NCBI GenBank assembly: GCA_022009975.1
Contig: CP091733.1
Location: forward strand, 2,586,501 to 2,650,500
Direction of reading: 5' to 3'
Source: Phocaeicola vulgatus
GTDB lineage: Bacteria > Bacteroidota > Bacteroidia > Bacteroidales > Tannerellaceae
DNA: 64,000 nt
The position numbers and the translations under genes were made by a program. Shown in pieces: positions 1-11,574 of the stretch. The notes beneath the pieces were generated by a model. It had not been told where the DNA came from. It saw only the letters and a program-made list of their open reading frames with translations, and did no database searches. The stretch's first letter is position 1. Every line of letters begins with the position of its first letter.

Positions 1-715
1 CCGAACGGTCTAATAACATCGAAGTATTGTGCACTGTATCATACCAGCCACGAGAAGTATGGATTGTTCCACTATCCGAGACAATAACAGAAGGTCCTAA
101 TATTGTCGATATTTTCGAATCTGTATTATAATGTAATGTATCGGAAATCAAGGTGAAATTAGGGTTTTCCAATCTCACGCTATCATTGAATACGGCTAAT
201 TTGGTAGACGGACTATATTGCCCGTAATAAGAAGATAATTGGTTAAGTGAATCTACAATCATACCTCCTTCAAAGTAGTAACCTATATTTGGTATCCGCT
301 CATAATTCAGACTATCGGTAAACAAAGTCACCTGTCCATTCTCCATCCGGACATTCTCGCGCAACCTCGCTATTTTCGTGTTTCCATCATATCTCAAATA
401 CTGTCCATACACAAAAAGAGTATCTCCTTGTTCCATCCGGACATTGCTATACGCCTCTAAGGAATTATCTGTTTTATAAAACAATGCACTGTCACAATAC
501 ATATAAGAACTATCGTGACGGAAACAGACATCTCCCACCAATACTTGGGCATCTTGCTTGACGTTTTTATCAAATGACAAAGTATTGGCATGTTCCAGAT
601 AGACCATAGTCTTTTTTCCTGGAACAGAATCGGCATTGTGTTCCTGCGCCTGTAAGCTCAAAACACACAATGCCAATCCTATAATCAACGTATATGCTTT
701 TTGTAACAATCTCAT
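1..715 (-). CDS. OstA-like (LptA/OstA_2 family) envelope protein, 3' end outside window
   Basis: Open frame read on the minus strand from an ATG at 713-715 to the window edge, about 238 residues visible. It starts with a signal peptide (charged MRLLQKAY, then a hydrophobic stretch ending LSLQAQ). The body repeats a short pattern of alternating polar and hydrophobic strands with D-S/T-L turns (FRHDSSYMYCDSALF, then VRMEQGDTLFVYGQYL), as in OstA/LptA-type beta-jellyroll proteins, which carry or assemble LPS in the periplasm. The start overlaps the surA stop in a TGATG arrangement, so it is co-transcribed and probably translationally coupled with the isomerases upstream. The family call rests on the repeat pattern and context; the exact role in Bacteroidales is inferred. 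No frameshift is visible in this part. Confidence 0.72.
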   Translation of the reverse strand, partial: MRLLQKAYTLIIGLALCVLSLQAQEHNADSVPGKKTMVYLEHANTLSFDKNVKQDAQVLVGDVCFRHDSSYMYCDSALFYKTDNSLEAYSNVRMEQGDTLFVYGQYLRYDGNTKIARLRENVRMENGQVTLFTDSLNYERIPNIGYYFEGGMIVDSLNQLSSYYGQYSPSTKLAVFNDSVRLENPNFTLISDTLHYNTDSKISTILGPSVIVSDSGTIHTSRGWYDTVHNTSMLLDRS

Positions 716-2074
716 TCTTTTACCCAACCTGGAAAATGGAAATCACAATTCCTCCACCCTTCGCTAATGCGGACATAAGTAGATTTTTGTTGTTTACGAA
801 TCCAGTTATTCAATAATTCTTCTTTCTTCTTTTCTTCTACAATAGACTTTAAAGCTTGGTAGTCATCCGCCAAATTGGCTTTATGAGCTTCCGTACGGGC
901 ACGCAACTTGACAATGGCAATAACCTCTTTTTGTGCTTTGTTTACCATGCGGAAAGGTTTTGATATTTCTCCAACCTTCATACTGTAAACCATCTTACCT
1001 ACTTCCTGAGGTAATTCATGCATTTCAAAACGAGGAGTAGACACATTTGAACTCTCATAATTGTCATTTACCATTAATCCCTTATTATTTCGAGTGTCTT
1101 TGTCATACGACAAGAAAGTAGCAGCTTCTTCAAACGTAAATTTATCTTCTTTCAAATTGTCGTAAATAGAATCCATACGAGCTGTCGCTGCCACCAATTC
1201 TGTTTCTGACACTTCCGGCTTCAATAATATATGACGGCAGTTAAGACGGTCGCCACGTTTCTCTATCAATTGGATAATATGATAACCATATTCAGTCTGT
1301 ACAATCTGGGATATATGTTTTGAATCTTTCAAGTTGAATGCTACATTCGCAAATTCCGGCTGCAACATAGCTTTTGTCATAAATCCCAATTCTCCACCTC
1401 GTGCTGCCGAACCCGGATCTTGGGAATACATGCGTGCCAATGTAGAAAATTCATATTTACCATTGTTCACATCTTCAGTAAACTGACGCAGTCTGGCTTT
1501 GATAGCATCTGTTTCTTCAAATGGAATCTTAGGCTCAATCGTCACAATCTGGACTTCCACCGTGGTCGGTATATTAGGCAAACTGTCTTGTGGCAATTGG
1601 TTATAATATTTACGTACTTCAGCAGGAGTCAATTTGATTTGTCCCACTAATTTCCGCTGCATTTCCCTGGACTATCTGCTGCTCACGGACCATCTCGATT
1701 TTCTCATCCTTGATTTGTGAAAGCTTCTTATTAAAATACTCTTCCACTTTTTCTTTAGAGCCGATTTGTCCAATCACAGAATTAATCCATTGCTCTACAT
1801 TTTGGATTACTTGTGACTCGGGCACATCCACACTGTCAATCTTGGCTTGATTCAAATAAAGTTTTTGAATAGCCATCTGTTCAGGGATAAAGCAATATGG
1901 ATCTCCTTCCAAACGTTCCCCAGCATTCAACAAATATAAACGCTGAGATTCAACATCAGAACGCAGGATTGCATCATCGCCAACCACCCACACAATTTCA
2001 TCAATCACATTATCCTGGGCCTTAAGGAACCACGAACAACTAATCAGGAAAAATAAGAGTAAACTTTTTTTCAT
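712..2074 (-). CDS. surA: Periplasmic peptidyl-prolyl isomerase / chaperone SurA (one frameshift)
   Basis: Outer-membrane protein chaperone of the parvulin family. The N-terminal half (signal peptide ending LKAQ, then VDEIVWVVGDDAILRSDVE-type SurA_N domain) and the C-terminal half (two PpiC domains, with GGELGF and YGYHIIQL motifs) lie in different frames. The break falls at 1665-1667, where one extra C in a CCC run (G on the coding strand) explains the shift; removing it gives a continuous reading through IVQEMQRKLVG and 453 residues, normal for SurA. I prefer the ATG at 2074 (MKKSLLLF), which begins a standard signal peptide, over the ATG at 2086, which abuts the previous stop. Third of three consecutive SurA/PpiC-like genes, followed by the OstA-like gene. 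Confidence 0.85.
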
Positions 2075-2086
2075 TGTTGCATACAT

Positions 2087-2971
2087 TTATTTTGTGCCTG
2101 AAGCATTCTCTTTGCGAAAAGCAATCTCTCCACTTCGGACAGCATCGTTATATAAATCATCTTCAAAATCTTTCAAGAATTTGGATTTCCGCTGATTTTC
2201 CAATATTTCTGTAATCTGGCCATTGGCATAATCAAACGGAGCAACATCTCCTTTCAAGATGTATTCTTTTATGTTTAGCAAATAGCAAAAACTACTATCA
2301 GCTATTTCCACAAATGGATGAGAACGCAGGAAATCCGTTTCCTTCGGCATCCTCATAGGTATATTATCCATAACGTCGTCAAATCTAATCCATTTATCGT
2401 AAAAATACTCATAAATGGAAGCATTTTGCACGCTATATTTTTCTATTTTTTCAATTGAGGCCTCAGAAGTGGAACGATACCATTTCTTTACCTCATTTAT
2501 GTTCGGTGCATCCACCGGTATTTTCAAAAACAGGCCTTTAATTAGACAATGGTCCAATAACATCTCCTGTTTGTTTTCTTCATAATAACGCTGCTTCTCT
2601 TCGTCAGTTATAGATGACGATAATCGTTCTTTCGTCAACTGCTCTTGATATTTATAGCGAATCAAAGAACGACGATAAGCGTCCACCAAACGGTCTATCT
2701 CATTTCGGTTACGGTCATCCAAATTTCGTTGGGCAACTTCATAAATCAATTCATCCTTTAACTGCTGCTTGATATAACTTTCTGTCCATATCATACTATC
2801 AGCCTCGGACAAATGTTTTGGCATTGCTTCTGTCAATTCAGCTTGCGTAATGGTACGATTACTCAATTTTGCCACAAAACCATTTTCGACAGGTTGCTTG
2901 CTTTGGCAACTGCTCAAAGCAAGTCCAATTGCAGCAATACATTGAAAAAGTACACATCTCATAACCATCAC
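2087..2971 (-). CDS. SurA-like lipoprotein (peptidyl-prolyl isomerase-related)
   Basis: 294-residue protein beginning with a lipoprotein signal (ALSSC, with Cys at about residue 22), so probably tethered to a membrane on the periplasmic side. The region after it resembles the SurA N-terminal chaperone domain (AKLSNRTITQAELTEAMPKH and a long helical, charged segment). I see no clear PpiC catalytic core, so it may act as a chaperone only. The start overlaps the stop of the upstream PpiD-like gene by four bases (ATGA), and the stop sits just before surA, so the three genes form one operon. The exact function is inferred from context. Confidence 0.68.
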   Translation of the reverse strand: MMVMRCVLFQCIAAIGLALSSCQSKQPVENGFVAKLSNRTITQAELTEAMPKHLSEADSMIWTESYIKQQLKDELIYEVAQRNLDDRNRNEIDRLVDAYRRSLIRYKYQEQLTKERLSSSITDEEKQRYYEENKQEMLLDHCLIKGLFLKIPVDAPNINEVKKWYRSTSEASIEKIEKYSVQNASIYEYFYDKWIRFDDVMDNIPMRMPKETDFLRSHPFVEIADSSFCYLLNIKEYILKGDVAPFDYANGQITEILENQRKSKFLKDFEDDLYNDAVRSGEIAFRKENASGTK

Positions 2972-4541
2972 CGTTTTACCGCTTTTTTAATTGCTTTCCA
3001 ATTAACCACAACCGGATATTTCACCTTCAGCTCCTCAATCCAAGCCTCTTCCGCTGCCTTTTGCTCTCCTGCCGGCTTGTTCCATATTTTCTCATTACTA
3101 ATAGAGAAGAGCAAAATACCGTCCCGATATTCATTGAGCAGCAATGGGATATCCGGATGTTTAGCCAAAAGGTTTTTCTTTTCCATCGAAGTCATGATTT
3201 CACGGACAAACAAATCATAAACTTCTTTCATGAAATCTCCTGAATAATTCTTTGTTGAAAAAGGAGCTTGTATCATATATGCTGCAAATTCGTTTTGTGC
3301 AAATTGAACAGTGTCAATACGAACCAACGGCTTGTCCATGGATTGAGCCTTTTCAAAGAAAGAGTTGTCCGATGGGAAGTAATCATCACACAAGCTTTGC
3401 AATTCAGCATAAGCCTCCGGATATGGAGTATAATGATATGCTTCTTTCAAGTAATCATCAAAGCCTTTATGAAGCGTAAAGTTCCATTCCCCTTGAGACA
3501 TCTTTCTACGCCAGCTATTCGCCACCTCTTCCACTGTAGGCATGCCCTGCTTGCCAAGCAACTTAACAATATGATACCCAAACTGAGTCTTGAATGGTTC
3601 AGAAATATCACCTGGATTTGTCAAGGCAAAAGCTTGCTTCTCGAATGGTTCAACCATTTCTCCCAATCCAAACAGAGGCAAAACCCCTCCTCTTAAAGCA
3701 GAAGCCTTATCGGATGAATATTGCTTGGCTGTTTCTGAAAAATCAGCACCGTTCTTAACAAGGTTGTATATTCTTTCCGCCTCTTTCTTTACCTCTTCTT
3801 CCGTTTGCGTTACCGAATCTTTTTGAAAAGGAATCAGAATATGTGCCACTTGTACCCGTCCCGGATTCGGGATTCTCTTCTTCATGCGAACCACATGGAA
3901 TCCTAATTGGCTCCGGAAAGGCTTGGCTAACTCGCCTTCCTTCATCCCATAAACCCGGTCTTCAAATCCTTTGACCGTTTCATCGGGGAAAGGCAATGAA
4001 CGCTTTCGTATCCAGCCTTGTCAGGATATTTTTGCATCAAATCTTTTCCTACAGCTTCAAATGATTCCCCGTTGCTGATGCGTTCATAAGCCTCCATGGC
4101 TTGCTGGTAAACTGCCACAGTATCTTTTGAGACACACTTTGCTGGAAGGAAGAATATCAAATGGTCAAATCCCAAAAACTCTTTCAAACGCTCGTGTTCT
4201 TTCTCCACGACAAGGTCTTCAGCTTTTTTGTCAGATAAATATCCAGATATAAGCTCTGAACGATAACGCTCCAATTCACTCTTATAAGATGGTGCTTTAT
4301 CAAGGCCTTCCGCTTCGGCTTCTATCACCTTCAGTTTGAAATTCTGAAACAACTCCACAAAATCTTTCAGATTCTTCTCTTCAGACAGGTTGTTATTTGC
4401 TCCATTCTTCTGAGCCATATATAGAAATTCAGCCATAGAGATAGGCTTACTTCCCACAGTCATCGCTACCGAATCTGCCAACGGTTCCGCTGACCCGGTA
4501 ATGGATGTTAAAAGTAAAGCTGATACAAAAAACTTTTTCAT
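2968..4541 (-). CDS. PpiD/SurA-type peptidyl-prolyl isomerase, secreted (one frameshift)
   Basis: Secreted parvulin-type isomerase of 524 residues after repair. A signal peptide (MKKFFVSALLLTSITGSAEP) leads into a SurA_N-like domain, then two PpiC domains; the second has the typical VAHILIPF start, the GGVLPLFG strand and the FGYHIVKL end. The two halves lie in different frames and meet around 3995-4008, where one missing base restores DKAGYES..LPFPDETVKGF. The start at 4541 is chosen because it opens the signal peptide; the longer frame to 4580 adds no signal-like residues. The last four bases overlap the next gene. It probably helps fold outer-membrane proteins alongside the two neighbouring isomerase-like proteins. 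Confidence 0.78.
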
Positions 4542-4660
4542 CAATAAACTAAATTTCGATGCAACTATTTGCATCCACAAAAATACACTAAATTAACGGA
4601 CAGAGCACGCAAATCGTATATCTACCCGTTAAATTAGTGTTTTTTATCAAATGGTTATCA

Positions 4661-6846
4661 TCAATTGGCCATTTCAGAAAGGAATTTGATACGAACCAAC
4701 CGTATCTCATCTTCGGTATAATCACCTCCCAATTCATCTATAGCCTCTTCCAAGTCGTCCGTTTCGGAATCTTTAAAGTATTCGTAAATATCTTCCACAT
4801 GATCTTCATCCATGACATCATTCAAGAAGTAGTCGATATTGATACGTGTTCCTGAATAGACTATTGCTTCGATTTCGTCCAACAATTCTGAGAATTCCAA
4901 ACCTTTTGATACTGCAATATCATCCAAAGCTACCTTTCTGTCGATGCTTTGAACAATCCACACTTTCAATTTGATTTGTTCGCCACCGTACGAACCCTTA
5001 AATCTTCCGGACGCTCTATTTCATTCTCTTCAACGTGCTTTTTAATCAATGCGACAAATTCCGCACCATACCGTTTAGCTTTGCCAGCTCCGACACCCGG
5101 AATATTCTGAAGTTCTTCCAAGGTAATCGGATAAGTAGTAGCCATCGCTTCCAAAGAAGGATCTTGGAATATAACGAATGGAGGAACAGACATACGTTTG
5201 GACATCTTCTTGCGCAAATCCTTCATCATTGAATACAGAGCCGGATCGACAGCGCAGGAAGCTCCTCCTTTGATAGGCACTTCTTCCTCCTCTTCCGTAA
5301 ATTCATTGTCCTCTGTTATCTTGAATGAAACAGGTTTCTTTACAAACTCCTTACCTTTTGGCGTTATTTTCAACAAACCATAGTTCTCAATATCCTTTGC
5401 CAAATAACCAGCTATCAAAGCCTGTCGGATGACAGCATTCCATGTTTTCTCATCTTGGTCTTGCCCCGAAGCGAAAACATCCAACTCATTGTGCTTGTAT
5501 GATTGGATTTCGGATGTTTCATTTCCAACCAACATGTTCACAATATATTCTGCCTTAAATTTCTCTTTCAATGTACTGATGACATCCAGTACTGCACTTA
5601 ATAATTCTTTAGCTTCCACTTGCTTTTTAGGATTCAAACAATTATCACAATTACCACAATTTTCCTCATGGTAATCCTCTCCAAAATAATGGAGCAGGAC
5701 TTTTCTTCTACATACGGAAGTCTCCGCATAAGCAGCTGTTTCCAATAAAAGTTGTTTTCCTATCTCTTGTTCTGCCACAGGCTTTCCTTGCATGAATTTT
5801 TCCAACTTCTGCAAGTCCTTGTTGGAATAGAAAGCGATGCAACGACCTTCTCCTCCATCACGACCGGCACGACCGGTTTCCTGGTAATATCCCTCCAAGC
5901 TTTTAGGTATATCATAATGGATGACATATCTTACATCAGGTTTATCAATACCCATTCCAAATGCGATTGTAGCAACAATGACATCCACCTTTTCCATCAA
6001 GAAGGCATCTTGGTTTGCAGATCTCACCTGCGAATCCATACCTGCATGATAAGCCAAGGCTTTTATTCCATTCGCCTTCAATATATCAGCAAACTCCTCC
6101 ACTTTCTTGCGGCTTAGGCAATAGATGATTCCGGATTTTCCTTCGTTTGCCTTAATATATTTAATGATATCGCGGTCGATATTCGCAGTCTTTGGCCGAA
6201 CTTCATAATACAAGTTGACACGGTTAAAAGAAGATTTGAACACAGAAGCATCCGTCATTCCCAAGTTTTTCTGGATATCATGTTGAACCTTGGGCGTTGC
6301 GGTTGCAGTCAATGCGATAAGCGGGCGTTTGCCTATTTCATTTATGATAGGACGAATCCGCCTATATTCCGGACGGAAATCATGTCCCCATTCAGAGATA
6401 CAATGCGCTTCATCGACAGCATAAAATGAAATCTTCACCTGACGAAGGAATCCGACATTCTCCTCTTTGGTTAATGATTCCGGTGCGACATACAACAACT
6501 TGGTCTTGCCCAACATAATATCTTCCTTTACTTGGTCTATGGCTGATTTGCTCAGAGAAGAGTTGATAAAATGTGCGACACCGTCCTCCTCACTGAAATT
6601 TCGCATCGCATCTACCTGATTTTTCATCAGCGCAATCAATGGGGAAACCACGATTGCCGTACCCTCCATCATCAATGAAGGAAGTTGATAACACAATGAC
6701 TTGCCTCCTCCTGTCGGCATGAGGACAAATGTATCCTTACCAGCCAGCACGTTTTCAATAATCGCTTTCTGATTACCCTTGAACGTATCGAAACCAAAAT
6801 GTCTCTTCAATGCCTCTGTTAATATATCTTTCTTAGCCATACTCAT
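4661..6846 (-). CDS. recQ: ATP-dependent DNA helicase RecQ (one frameshift)
   Basis: 3'-5' DNA helicase of recombination and repair, 728 residues after repair. Walker A is TGGGKS and the DEAH box is DEAHCISEWGHDF. A zinc-binding RQC region follows (CRRKVLLHYFGE, ENCGNCDNC), then an HRDC domain (LRKKMSKRMSVPPFVIF, NIPGVGAGKAKRYG). The final 100 residues, acidic and helical, are in another frame from 4969 down. One missing A in the AAA run at 4975-4977 joins them as VANKIKLKVW, so this tail is the RecQ C-terminal extension and not a separate gene. Its start lies 5 bp after clpX; ATG at 6840 (MAKKDI) is an alternative. Confidence 0.9.
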
Positions 6847-6850
6847 ATTA

Positions 6851-8103
6851 TTAGAAATAGGTTTGCACTCTTTTATCCAGCCATTTGCAATCGATTAATA
6901 TCTGTTTCGAGAATTTATCTTTTGCATATTCCAAAGTGACATGGAGTTCTTTTTCTTTACTTGAAGGCATAGTGAACATTGCATCCATCATGATTGCTTC
7001 TACAATCGAACGAAGACCACGCGCTCCCAATTTAAACTCCATGGCTTTATCGACAATGAACTCATAGACATCCTCGTCAAAGACGAGAGTAATATCATCC
7101 ATGGCAAACAGCTTTATATACTGCTTGACGATTGAGTTCTTCGGCTCTGTCAAAATATTGCGCAGTGCCGTGCGGTCCAACGGATTCAAATAAGTCAAAA
7201 TAGGTAATCGACCTATGATTTCAGGAATAAGACCAAAAGACTTCAAATCCGTCGGGGTAATATACTTCAACAGGTTATTACGATCCACTTGGGCTGTCTC
7301 CCTATTTGCCGCATATCCCACTACACGTGTATTCAATCGTTGAGCAATTTTCTTTTCGATGCCATCGAAAGCCCCTCCGCAAATAAACAAAATATCCTTT
7401 GTATTCACCGGAATCATCTTCTGTTCCGGATGTTTACGTCCGCCCTGAGGAGGCACGTTCACGACCGCTCCTTCCAACAGTTTCAATAACCCTTGTTGCA
7501 CACCTTCACCGCTGACATCGCGGGTAATGGATGGGTTATCTCCTTTACGGGCTATTTTATCAATTTCATCAATAAAGACTATTCCACGCTCAGCTGCATC
7601 CACATCATAGTCGGCAGCTTGTAGCAGACGAGTCAAAATACTTTCAATGTCCTCGCCTACATATCCGGCTTGGGTCAGCACTGTCGCATCTACAATAGTA
7701 AAAGGGACATGCAACAATTTGGCAATAGTTCGAGCCAACAAAGTTTTACCTGTTCCTGTCGAGCCCACCATTATGATATTAGACTTTTCTATCTCTACCT
7801 CGTCATCCGTCTTGTCTTGCAACAATCGCTTGTAATGGTTGTAGACCGATACCGCCAAATAGCGTTTGGCATCGTCTTGCCCGATGACATATTGGTCTAA
7901 AAAGTCTTAATATCTTCCGGCTTCGGCAAATCCTTCTGCTCTAAATCGAGTGTCGATTTTTCTGCTTTTAATTGTTCTTTTACTATATCGTAAGCTCTGG
8001 CAGCACATTCATCGCAAATGGCACCGTTGATTCCATTAATCAACAGTCTGACATTCCTGCTCGAACGACCGCAGAACGTACAAGTATCGCCTGTTTTGGC
8101 CAT
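6851..8103 (-). CDS. clpX: ATP-dependent Clp protease ATPase subunit ClpX (one frameshift)
   Basis: AAA+ unfoldase that feeds substrates to ClpP. The N-terminal zinc-binding domain shows CTFC and CDEC cysteine pairs (residues about 8-11 and 35-38). The AAA module carries Walker A GSTGTGKT and Walker B VFIDEIDK. A base is missing from the A5 run at 7899-7903 (T run on the coding strand): with one more base the text reads DIKTFLDQYVIGQDDAKRYLA, the normal ClpX sequence, and the protein is 417 residues. It lies 47 bp after clpP and 4 bp before recQ, in the same direction, so it is probably part of a clpP-clpX-recQ transcript. Confidence 0.93.
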
Positions 8104-8150
8104 ATATTCTTTTTTTAGTTTCTGTTTTTCAAATAACCTTTTATTCCCTG

Positions 8151-8834
8151 TTACTTGTTACGAGTTAATATCTCATCAATCATACCATACTCTTTAGCCT
8201 CCAGGGAAGTCATCCAAAAGTCACGGTCTCCATCACGCATCACCTCTTCAAACGACTTGTCCGAATGCTCCGAGATAATAGTATAAAGTTCTTTCTTGAC
8301 TTTCAAAATCTCACGAGCTGCGATTTCTATGTCTGAAGCCTGTCCTTGCGCTCCGCCCAACGGCTGATGAATCATCACACGGGAATGTTTCAAAGCGAAA
8401 CGTTTTCCTTTTGTTCCTGCCACGAGCAAAACTGATGCCATAGAGGCTGCTATGCCTGTGCAGATAGTTGAAACATCAGATCCGATAAACTGCATCGTAT
8501 CGTAAATACCGTATCCAGCATAGACAGAACCACCCGGTGAATTGATATAAATTGAAATATCTTTCCCCGGATCGCTGGAATCAAGATACAACAACTGAGC
8601 CTGAATCACATTAGCAGTATAATCGTCAATTTGTGTACCCAAAAAGATAATACGATCCATCATCAAGCGGGAAAAAACATCCATCTGGGCTACATTCAAT
8701 TGTCTTTCTTCAATAATTGTAGGTGAAATATAGCTGCTGGTTATATTTACATGATTCATGTAACTGTCCAGAGCTGTACCACTCATACCTAAATGTTTAG
8801 TCGCGAATTTTCTGAAATCTTCCATATAAAACAT
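8151..8834 (-). CDS. clpP: ATP-dependent Clp protease proteolytic subunit
   Basis: Serine peptidase forming the ClpP tetradecamer, intact at 227 residues. The catalytic triad is visible: Ser131 in GIAASMAS, His156 in VMIHQPLGG and Asp205 in GDRDFW, with the same spacing as in E. coli ClpP. The INSPGGSV strand is present as well. The N-terminal extension (about 35 residues before the conserved core) is longer than the E. coli propeptide. It sits between tig, which has its own terminator, and clpX. Confidence 0.95.
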   Translation of the reverse strand: MFYMEDFRKFATKHLGMSGTALDSYMNHVNITSSYISPTIIEERQLNVAQMDVFSRLMMDRIIFLGTQIDDYTANVIQAQLLYLDSSDPGKDISIYINSPGGSVYAGYGIYDTMQFIGSDVSTICTGIAASMASVLLVAGTKGKRFALKHSRVMIHQPLGGAQGQASDIEIAAREILKVKKELYTIISEHSDKSFEEVMRDGDRDFWMTSLEAKEYGMIDEILTRNK

Positions 8835-9043
8835 TAGTTAATCATTTTTCCGAGCAAGCATATTCAACTAAGGGTTTTCTTTCTTACAACGGATAAACAA
8901 AGTTATAAATAAATTTCTAATTGGAACAATATTTTTTTCTATCATCAGAACTTTTTTCTTCAAATGCATGATTATTTTTTCATCGCATGAGATAATTAGC
9001 ACGGTTTTCACAAGAAGGGATTGGTTTTGGCATCCAAAAAAGA

Positions 9044-9075
9044 GGCTTCGACAAGATTTCCACCTCATCGAAGCC
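9044..9075 (-). terminator. Rho-independent terminator after tig
   Basis: Perfect 8-bp inverted repeat GGCTTCGA/TCGAAGCC with a 16-nt loop. Read on the minus strand it is followed by TCTTTTTTGG, a T tract. It lies just past the tig stop, so transcription of tig probably ends before clpP. Confidence 0.75.
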
Positions 9076-9112
9076 CTTTATTATTTATCTGATACTGATA
9101 TCCTGCTTGGAA

Positions 9113-10464
9113 TTATTCAAACATTTTAGCGAACTCGTCAGCAGTAACTTCTTTTTTGTCAATAGTTACCTGCTCTTTCAACCAAGCAGCCAATTTTTCT
9201 TCAACTGCACGGTCTAAGATATTCTGCAAAGTCTGCTTGTTCTTCAACATTTCCTTAGCATAGTTTTCTAATGCATCCTCAGGAACAGACAACATACCAT
9301 ATTGAGCAAATTGAGCTTTAGCTACACGTTTAGCAAATTCTTCGATATCTGCATCTTGAACTTTCAAGCCGTTAGCTTTGACCAAGCTTTCTTTAATCAA
9401 ATGGTAAGTCAAATCTTCAATGATATGAGGATAGTCGTTTTCGATGTTTTCTGCTGTATTCTTTTCATTTGCAACAAGCAACCAACGTTTCAAGATATCA
9501 TCAGCAAATTTCAATTCGCCAGCTTTCTTAACCAATACTTCACGAGCATCGCTCAAGAACTTGAAGTCGCACTGCGGAGTGAACTGTTCTGCCAAAGCTT
9601 CTCTGATTTTGTTTCTGAATTCTTCTTCGCTGGTAACCACGCTTTCACCAAATACTTTGTCGAACAACTCCTGGTTCAACTCTGCATTCTTATGACGAGA
9701 GATTTCTTTGATTTCAAAGCTGAAATCACCTGTCAATTCAGCTACTTTCTCTTTTTCCACATGCAAGAAGCTTGCGATTTCAGCCTCAGCACCTTCATAT
9801 GCCTTGTTCGGGTTGAATACAACAACTGTATTTACCTTTGAACCGATAAACTTAGCCTTTCTGCTTCGTCTTTGATATACATAGGCATCAATACTGCGTT
9901 TTCAACTACTACGCCACCTTCTTTCGGAGCACCGTTTTCCAACTCAGCAACTGTACCTTTAACCAAATCCTTTTCTTCTACTTCTTCACCAGCTTCGTAT
10001 GTCCCGAAGTTTGCTGTATAAGCTTCAACTTGCTTATTCAACATATCGTCGTCAATCTTAACTTCGTAGTATGGCAATGTATCTTCCTTGCTCATGTTGA
10101 TGTTGATTTCCGGAGCCAAAGCTACGTCAAAGTTGAACACGAAGTCTTCGTCTTTGTCGAAATCCAATGCAGATGGTTCTGCTTCGCTTGCCAAAGGTTC
10201 ACCCAAAATGTTCAGGTTGTTTTCACGGATGTATTTAAACAAGTTGTCAGAAACCAAACGGTTAACTTCTTCCAATAAAGCTTGTTTACCATACATTTTC
10301 TTTACCATGCCCATTGGGACCATACCCTTACGGAATCCAGGCACATTGGCTTTCTGACGGAAGCTGCGCAAAGATTTTTCAACTGCTGCTTCATAGTCAG
10401 ACTTTACTATTTCTAACTTGATGAGACCTCTTACGGAATCATTGTTAATAAGAGAAACGTTCAT
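9113..10464 (-). CDS. tig: Trigger factor, ribosome-associated chaperone (one frameshift)
   Basis: Chaperone and prolyl isomerase that binds nascent chains at the ribosome. The N-terminal ribosome-binding domain carries the signature stretch GFRKGMVPMGMVKKMYG (family GFRxGKxP type). The PPIase-like and C-terminal helical domains follow. One base is missing from the TTT at 9858-9860; with it restored the middle reads DEAEKAKFIGSKVNTVVVFN and the protein is 450 residues, the usual length. The start at 10464 (MNVSLINND) is preferred, because the longer frame to 10500 begins with AT-rich leader sequence. Confidence 0.92.
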
Positions 10465-10562
10465 TCTGATGTTTTTAATTTTAATTAATATAGAATCCAA
10501 ATTTTAGGGTGCAAAAATTAGATTTATTCTTTCAATAACGCAAATTGTTTTTTTATAAATTG

Positions 10563-10594
10563 TTGTGAACCGGAGCATTTTATCTTTATCTTTG
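10563..10594 (+). promoter_or_regulatory. Putative Bacteroidetes promoter for the CPBP gene
   Basis: TATCTTTG at 10587-10594 matches the -7 element TAnnTTTG. A TTG at 10563-10565 lies 21 bp upstream as a weak -33 element. The leader to the ATG at 10608 would be very short. Confidence 0.45.
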
Positions 10595-10607
10595 TCTGAA
10601 AAAAGAC

Positions 10608-11497
10608 ATGAAAACAGCTGTTTTTTTTGCCGGACAGCCTGCCGGTTTGCAACTTTTGGCTCTTTTGTTATTCATTTTGGGAGGAAGCATCCTTTCATCT
10701 CTTTTAGGCATGGGGCTTTTCTTTCTTTTTTACGGGACAAATGCGCAAATAGGTGATTTTCCGGATATGCTTCGCCTCTTGCAGTTCTTGACAGCTTCTG
10801 GGACATTCATCCTCCCTGCTTTACTGATTGCTTGGTTTTACAGTGATTCGCCTAAGGAATTCCTCAGCCTTGACAAACGAGTTAACATACAGAGCGTCGC
10901 TCTCATCTTTATCAATATTCTGTTGATAACTCCTTCTATCACACTTCTATCTTGGATAAACGAGCAACTCTCTTTCCCAGAATGGGCAGCTCCTTTGGAA
11001 ACGTGGATGAGGGAACACGAAGATTTGGCTCAAGACTTCACCTACAAATTAATCAATGGTGACGGAATCTGCCCCTATTTATCAAACATAATCGTAATCG
11101 CCCTGACTGCTGCTGTTTCTGAAGAGTTGCTTTTCCGTGGAGCTTTGCAGCGTATCATTGGCAGATGGACAGAAAATCCGCATACCGTGATTTGGATAAC
11201 TGCCATTTTGTTCAGCGCCTTCCATCTCCAATTCTATGGATTTGTTCCCCGTATGCTTTGGGAGCCTATTTCGGTTACCTATTATTATGGAGCAAAAACA
11301 TTTGGTTACCTATCTGCGCCCATTTCTTCAATAACGCCCTCACTGTCACTTTTATGTCAAGCGGCACATTTCGTGAATCGGATTTCGTGACGGGCAATCT
11401 TGAAAATGAACATCTATTACCCTATGCAATCTTTGCAATCATAACCGGATTCCTATTTCTTCTCACCAATCGTACGCTGAAAAAGGTGTCGAAATAG
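10608..11497 (+). CDS. CPBP (CAAX-type) intramembrane protease (one frameshift)
   Basis: Polytopic membrane protein of 296 residues after repair with the three CPBP/Abi motifs: EELLFRG (paired glutamates and arginine), FSAFHLQFYGF (first histidine) and HFFNNAL (second histidine and asparagine). These form the metal-dependent active site in the Rce1-like family. One T is missing from the TTT at 11257-11259; restoring it gives PRMLLGAYFGYLLLWSKN and joins the two frames. It stands alone, transcribed away from tig. The substrate is unknown; family members process prenylated proteins, bacteriocin-related peptides or membrane proteins, and nothing here discriminates. Confidence 0.82.
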
Positions 11498-11574
11498 CAT
11501 CCAACGGACAAAAGGATTTAATCTTTAGTAGTCAACTAAAAACGTTAACTTACAAAAAAGCAACGACAAATTTA

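Noticed and set aside
8868..9068. 66-residue open frame between clpP and tig
   Set aside because: It covers the tig terminator hairpin and AT-rich leader; no similarity seen.
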